Source of the DNA: Alphaproteobacteria bacterium MarineAlpha3_Bin3 | GTDB taxonomy: Bacteria > Pseudomonadota > Alphaproteobacteria > Rhodospirillales > Casp-alpha2 | Direction of reading: 5' to 3' | Length of the DNA: 18,704 nucleotides | Assembly: GCA_002938075.1 (NCBI GenBank) | Contig: PTLK01000013.1 | Coordinates: 1-18,704, forward strand | Shown: positions 15,560-18,704 of the stretch, in pieces | How positions within the stretch are numbered: the first letter of the stretch is position 1 | How the letters are laid out: every line of letters starts with the position of its first letter | The notes under the pieces: generated by a model | Told to the model about the DNA's origin: nothing | Seen by the model: the letters and a program-made list of their open reading frames with translations, nothing else | Database searches by the model: none | Position numbers and translations under genes: made by a program

Positions 15560-16036
15560 TCAGCTTTTCAACCGCCGCCGGGACACCAGTTTCGGGCTGG
15601 CGCTCATTGCTTTACCGGTTTTTTTCTTGGCCGTCTTTTTGCCCTTGCCCTTGACGGCCTTGGCCGTGCCGGTGTTTTTTTTGGTTTTCCCGGCCTTGCC
15701 CTTTCCGGTGGCTTGGCGCTCGAGGATGTCGTCTTCCGGGAACAGTGCCGCCTGTTTGTCCTTGGCCGATTTTTTCGCCTTGGCGCGGGTTTCGATGAGG
15801 CTCAGGGTGCTCGTGACCATGGGGTAGCGGTCCAGGCGTTTGCGCGTTTTCGTATGGTGGACCCGGGCGATGGCCTCGATGTTCTTGGCGACGGTCGGAT
15901 AGGGATGGTGGCGCTCGCTCCACCGAGCATAGGCGGCCAGCGTCCAGGGGTTGGCCGGCACCGCCTTGAGGCCGCGTTCTCCGCACCACGAGATGAATTC
16001 TTTCCAGGCCTTGTCGTCGCCGCGTTTTGCCGCCAC
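15560..16036 (-). CDS. Small basic protein: integrase N-terminal-like domain with a lysine-rich H1-like tail
   Basis: No named family is recognised. The 158-residue protein has two parts. Residues 1-75 or so (WKEFISWCGERGLKAVPANP, then LAAYARW and YPTVAKNIEAIARVHH) resemble the SAM-like core-binding domain at the N-terminus of tyrosine recombinases, with the usual order of helix, P-A-x-P turn, helix and TI...I..H helix. No catalytic domain follows: there is no R-H-R-Y set. Instead residues from about 86 are lysine-, alanine- and glycine-rich (ATGKGKAGKTKKNTGTAKA, then KGKGKKTAKKKTGKA), with about 20 lysines, like histone-H1-like bacterial tails. It is probably a DNA-binding, nucleoid-associated protein. 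The start is GTG 16036, which follows a TGA by one codon; AAGG abuts it, so spacing is poor. An eroded integrase is an alternative. Confidence 0.72.
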   Translation of the reverse strand: MAAKRGDDKAWKEFISWCGERGLKAVPANPWTLAAYARWSERHHPYPTVAKNIEAIARVHHTKTRKRLDRYPMVTSTLSLIETRAKAKKSAKDKQAALFPEDDILERQATGKGKAGKTKKNTGTAKAVKGKGKKTAKKKTGKAMSASPKLVSRRRLKS

Positions 16037-16205
16037 CCTTCAGTCCCCCGCTGCCCCTTGGGCCGGTTTCCGTTTAAGGGAATCAACTAAACTAACAGCC
16101 TCGCCGCCGCTGCCAAACCCCTAGTTCGCAAAGGGTTGCCTTGCCCCCCCCTTGAACGGCAAGTTAGCCTGCTCCGGACAGCGGAAAGCCAAAAGGAAGC
16201 CATTC

Positions 16206-17372
16206 ATGAACGAGCCCAAGGATTTCTCCGGCGGCTGGGACGGATACCGGACCTTTTGCGTCGAGCGCAAGGAACCGGAAAGCCTGACCGTCACCTCGTT
16301 CTACCTGACGGCCAAGGACGGACGCCCGCTGGCATCCTACAAGCCGGGGCAGTTCCTGGGCTTCAAACTCGACATGCCAGGCTATGAGAAGCCCGTCCTT
16401 CGCACCTATACCATTTCCGACAGCTCGGGCGACGCCACCCATTACCGCCTGTCCATCAAACGCGAGCCGCCGCCTGCCGATCAAATGGACGCGCCGCCGG
16501 GCGTGTCGTCCAACTATTTCCACGACCACGTCGAGGCCGGCAGCGAATTGCAGGTGCGCGCGCCCTCGGGCGATTTTTTCCTGCACGAAGACGATGAAGT
16601 GGATGGGGATGGGGGCAAATCGGGGCCGGTGGTGCTGCTGTCCGGCGGTGTTGGCCTGACGCCGATGGTCAGCATGCTCAACCACATCGTTGCCAACGGC
16701 GCCAAAAGGCCGGTGTGGTTCATCCACGGGGTCCGTAACGGCGACGAGCACGCCTTCGGCGCACACGTGCGGGGCCTGGCCGAAACCCATGCCAACGTCC
16801 ATGCCCACATCGCCTATTTGGAGCCGGGTCCCGGCGACGTCGAAGGCCGGGATTACGACAGCGCCGGGGTGATTTCCATGGAACTGCTGCAAAGCCTGGT
16901 GCCCGGCAAGGACGGCGATTTCTACCTGTGCGGCCCGCCGCCGTTCATGAAGGTGCTGTTCAACGGGCTTCTCGATTGGGGGGTGGCGGAATCCCGCATT
17001 TATTACGAATTCTTCGGCCCGGCGACGGTGCTCAAGGAGGGCGCCGACGATAAAGCCGATCGGAAAAGCACCCCGACCGCCTCGACAGTCCCTGGCCCCG
17101 AAGCGGCGGTGGACGGGCCCATGGTGACGTTTAAGCGTTCCGGCGTCACTGTTAACTGGGACCCGGAAATTGAAACCATCCTCGAGCTGGCCGAAGCCAA
17201 CGGGGTGACGCCCGATTTTAGTTGCCGGTCCGGGGTCTGCCACACCTGCATGTGCGCGTTGATCGAGGGCGAGATCGAATACGTCAACGACGATGCCTTC
17301 CTGCTCGAGGAGGAAGGGCAGATCCTAATCTGCTCCTCGAAACCCAAGACCGACATTACCGTCGACGTTTGA
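16206..17372 (+). CDS. NAD(P)H-dependent flavin reductase fused to a 2Fe-2S ferredoxin domain
   Basis: A 388-residue electron-transfer protein related to the reductase part of flavohaemoglobin and to Hcr-type reductases. An FAD-binding barrel comes first (YKPGQFLGFKL; RTYTIS at residues 66-71, the RxY[ST] flavin motif). An NAD(P)-binding domain follows (SGGVGLTPMVSML from residue 146; YLCGPPPFM). After a linker of about 30 residues comes a plant-type ferredoxin domain with Cys340, Cys345 and Cys348 (CRSGVCHTC) and Cys376 (LICSSKP), all four cluster ligands. It would pass electrons from NAD(P)H through FAD to the cluster and an unknown acceptor. The partner, such as an oxygenase or hybrid cluster protein, is not in the window. 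ATG 16206 has AAGGAAG seven bases upstream; an in-frame TTG at 16152 is unlikely. An acidic insert (HEDDEVDGDGG) precedes the NAD domain. Confidence 0.93.
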   Translation: MNEPKDFSGGWDGYRTFCVERKEPESLTVTSFYLTAKDGRPLASYKPGQFLGFKLDMPGYEKPVLRTYTISDSSGDATHYRLSIKREPPPADQMDAPPGVSSNYFHDHVEAGSELQVRAPSGDFFLHEDDEVDGDGGKSGPVVLLSGGVGLTPMVSMLNHIVANGAKRPVWFIHGVRNGDEHAFGAHVRGLAETHANVHAHIAYLEPGPGDVEGRDYDSAGVISMELLQSLVPGKDGDFYLCGPPPFMKVLFNGLLDWGVAESRIYYEFFGPATVLKEGADDKADRKSTPTASTVPGPEAAVDGPMVTFKRSGVTVNWDPEIETILELAEANGVTPDFSCRSGVCHTCMCALIEGEIEYVNDDAFLLEEEGQILICSSKPKTDITVDV

Positions 17373-17413
17373 AGTTCCTGACGTTTTCGTGAATTGGCGT
17401 GGAGCGCCGCCCC

Positions 17414-18295
17414 TCAGGACCGGGAATCGTTGAGGCCCCAGTCGTATTCGTAATCGTCGATGGAGGTCCGGCCCTCGAGCGCGCGGGCCAACGGCGGTTC
17501 CGCCAAGTGCCGGAGATGGGCGAGGACGCCTTCCTCCGAACCGCCGAAGTCGTCGACGAACCAGGCATAAATCTTGGATACGATCAGTTGGCCGTCCTCG
17601 ACGCGGGCGCCGCGGGGGCTGTTGACGTAGTTTTGCGCCGCGTGATCGAGGAGCGTCTCGGTGTTGGCGCCGGTAAAGGCCAGCGGCTGCAGGTTCGGGC
17701 ACCCGACGGCGGCGCAGTTGACGGCATAATGGATGCGCGGGTCGCCCCAGATGGGCCTGAGGATGCGGTGCTCGATGTCATTGAGGCTCAACGGCTCACC
17801 CTCGACATCCAGCAGCTTGCGGTCCCACGGGCCGCTGAAAATACCGCCAAGCGGGTTCGACGAGATTTCGATGTCCTTGATGCTGTTGACGGGATAAAAC
17901 TCCAGCACCAGCCGCACCGTGAGGGCGTTGTAGAGGTTGATCCAATAGGCCAACTGTTCGGCGCGGTTGAAGCGTTCGATGGAGGTCAGGCGCAGCGCCA
18001 CCAGGTACTCGTACAGCGCCCGGCGGTCATCGCCGGTGACGCGGCCGTAGGCGACCCGGTTGACGCCGTCCGGGCCGGGTTTCAGGTATTTTTTCAAAAA
18101 CTGGTCCCAGGGGTGGTGGTCGATGACCGCCGTCGAAGCCGCTTCAAAGGCCTGCCACCGGGGCCACGGGTCGGCCTTCGGCGCCAACGCCGCCTCCAGG
18201 AACATGAACCCGCTGAGCGCGGCGCCCAGGAAAAGGACCAGGGCGCTTCTTCGGGCGGCCCGGTTGGCTCTCGGTGCTCGGTTTTCCTTGTCCAT
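17414..18295 (-). CDS. DUF547 domain protein with N-terminal membrane anchor
   Basis: A DUF547-family protein of unknown function. After a basic N-terminus there is one hydrophobic segment (SALVLFLGAALSGFMFLEAA) that is a signal peptide or anchor, so the body should be periplasmic. The domain is recognised by RAEQLAYWINLYNALTVRLV, PLSLNDIEHRILRPIWGDPR and the Cys pair in HYAVNCAAVGCPNL. It ends IDDYEYDWGLND, also conserved in the family. ATG 18295 (MDKENRAP) is preferred; a GTG at 18346 would add 17 residues. No clear ribosome-binding site is seen for either. The gene is convergent with the reductase and downstream of the Lrp-type gene. A transglutaminase-like fold has been proposed for such proteins, but no activity should be assumed here. 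Confidence 0.9.
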   Translation of the reverse strand: MDKENRAPRANRAARRSALVLFLGAALSGFMFLEAALAPKADPWPRWQAFEAASTAVIDHHPWDQFLKKYLKPGPDGVNRVAYGRVTGDDRRALYEYLVALRLTSIERFNRAEQLAYWINLYNALTVRLVLEFYPVNSIKDIEISSNPLGGIFSGPWDRKLLDVEGEPLSLNDIEHRILRPIWGDPRIHYAVNCAAVGCPNLQPLAFTGANTETLLDHAAQNYVNSPRGARVEDGQLIVSKIYAWFVDDFGGSEEGVLAHLRHLAEPPLARALEGRTSIDDYEYDWGLNDSRS

Positions 18296-18330
18296 GGACC
18301 GGGTATGGAAGGTCTTTGGGGGGCCTGTAA

Positions 18331-18355
18331 ATAAAAAGCGTTTCACGATTTCGTG
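18331..18355 (-). terminator. Possible terminator after the Lrp-type gene
   Basis: On the minus strand a short stem CACGA/TCGTG (18344-18355) is followed six bases later by a T-rich run (CTTTTTATTT). It lies just beyond the stop of the Lrp-type gene. The stem is short with a very small loop, so this is a weak call. Confidence 0.3.
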
Positions 18356-18362
18356 GGTTTTA

Positions 18363-18704
18363 TCATTTGGACTTGCCGGGCGGTGAAATGGGCAGCGCCG
18401 TCCGGTAGGCGACCTGCTTCAGGGCGAACGACGACTTGATGGAGGCGACGCCGGGGATGCGGGTCAGGTGCTCAATCAGGAACCGCTCATAGGCGCCCAG
18501 GTCCGCCGTCACCACGCGCAACAGGTAATCGGCCTCGCCGGTCATCAGGTAGCATTCCATGACCTCGGGCCGGGCGCGGATTTCCTTCTCAAATTTCTCC
18601 AGCGCCTTCTCGATTTGTTTCTCCAGGGTGACGCTGACGAAGACGCTGACCGGCAGGCCCACGGCCTCGGCGTCGACCAGGGTCGCGTAGCCGCGGATGA
18701 CGCC
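18363..18704 (-). CDS. Lrp/AsnC family transcriptional regulator, C-terminal part
   Basis: The frame enters from beyond the window's right edge; 113 residues are present. They begin GVIRGYATLVDAEAVGLPV, the conserved link after the helix-turn-helix of Lrp/AsnC proteins, and contain the complete RAM effector-binding domain: VSVFVSVTLEKQIEKALEKF, a conserved VMECYLMTGEADYLLRVV, and the YERFLIEHLTRIPGVASIKSSFALKQVAYRTALP end. The DNA-binding N-terminal half lies outside, so the gene is cut by the edge and not truncated. The family senses amino acids and acts as dimers or octamers; the effector is unknown here. Confidence 0.94.
   Translation of the reverse strand, partial: GVIRGYATLVDAEAVGLPVSVFVSVTLEKQIEKALEKFEKEIRARPEVMECYLMTGEADYLLRVVTADLGAYERFLIEHLTRIPGVASIKSSFALKQVAYRTALPISPPGKSK

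Noticed and set aside
15101..16090. Plus-strand open frame (329 codons) overlapping the M23 peptidase end and the lysine-rich gene
   Set aside because: It overlaps the M23 frame on the same strand and reads antisense through the lysine-rich gene; the protein is low-complexity with no recognisable domain.
16115..16140. Imperfect GCCAAACCC ... GGGTTGCC repeat upstream of the reductase
   Set aside because: The arms are mismatched and short; not strong enough to call an operator.
17386..17409. Small hairpin GGCG-TGGAG-CGCC between convergent reductase and DUF547 genes
   Set aside because: The four-base stem without a T-run is expected by chance.

Overview
The window is GC-rich chromosomal DNA that reads as an alphaproteobacterium, most likely from the Rhodospirillales or a relative. 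Three things point there by family knowledge: a BamF/DUF3035 lipoprotein (an alphaproteobacterial BAM-complex subunit), a MutL that carries the endonuclease motif, and a ribF-ileS-lspA-bamF-M16-M16-pgi-mutL gene order of the kind expected in that group. No database search was possible, so the taxonomy is inference. The content is mostly chromosomal housekeeping; I see no mobile element, CRISPR array, tRNA or rRNA.

Layout. Bases 1-87 hold the probable N-terminus of a minus-strand membrane protein that leaves the window. A markedly AT-rich intergenic region (about 130-350) with operator-like dyads follows. Then come rluB and rsmD on the plus strand. Convergent with them is a co-directional minus-strand cluster of about 12.5 kb. 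In transcription order it runs maoC-like hydratase, ribF, ileS, lspA, bamF, an active M16 peptidase, an inactive M16 partner, pgi, mutL and an unrecognised Rossmann-like protein. Most junctions are overlaps or gaps of a few bases (ribF/ileS ATGA, pgi/mutL GTGA), so much of it is probably one transcript; maoC may be separated by a weak hairpin. A divergent region (14322-14462) carrying a 19-bp inverted repeat and a tandem 12-bp repeat separates maoC from a secreted M23 metallopeptidase on the plus strand. After that come a minus-strand small protein with an integrase-N-terminal-like domain and a lysine-rich tail, a plus-strand flavin reductase fused to a 2Fe-2S ferredoxin, a minus-strand DUF547 membrane-anchored protein, and the 3' part of an Lrp/AsnC regulator.

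How the genes relate. RluB and RsmD both modify rRNA. RibF supplies FMN/FAD and IleS charges tRNA-Ile. LspA matures lipoproteins, of which BamF is one. The two secreted M16 proteins look like a processing-peptidase-type active/inactive pair. MutL acts in mismatch repair and Pgi in central carbon metabolism. The most unusual items are the integrase-domain/histone-H1-like protein (15560-16036), the unrecognised Rossmann-like protein (1844-2644) and the non-coding dyads near 172-326 and 14342-14404.
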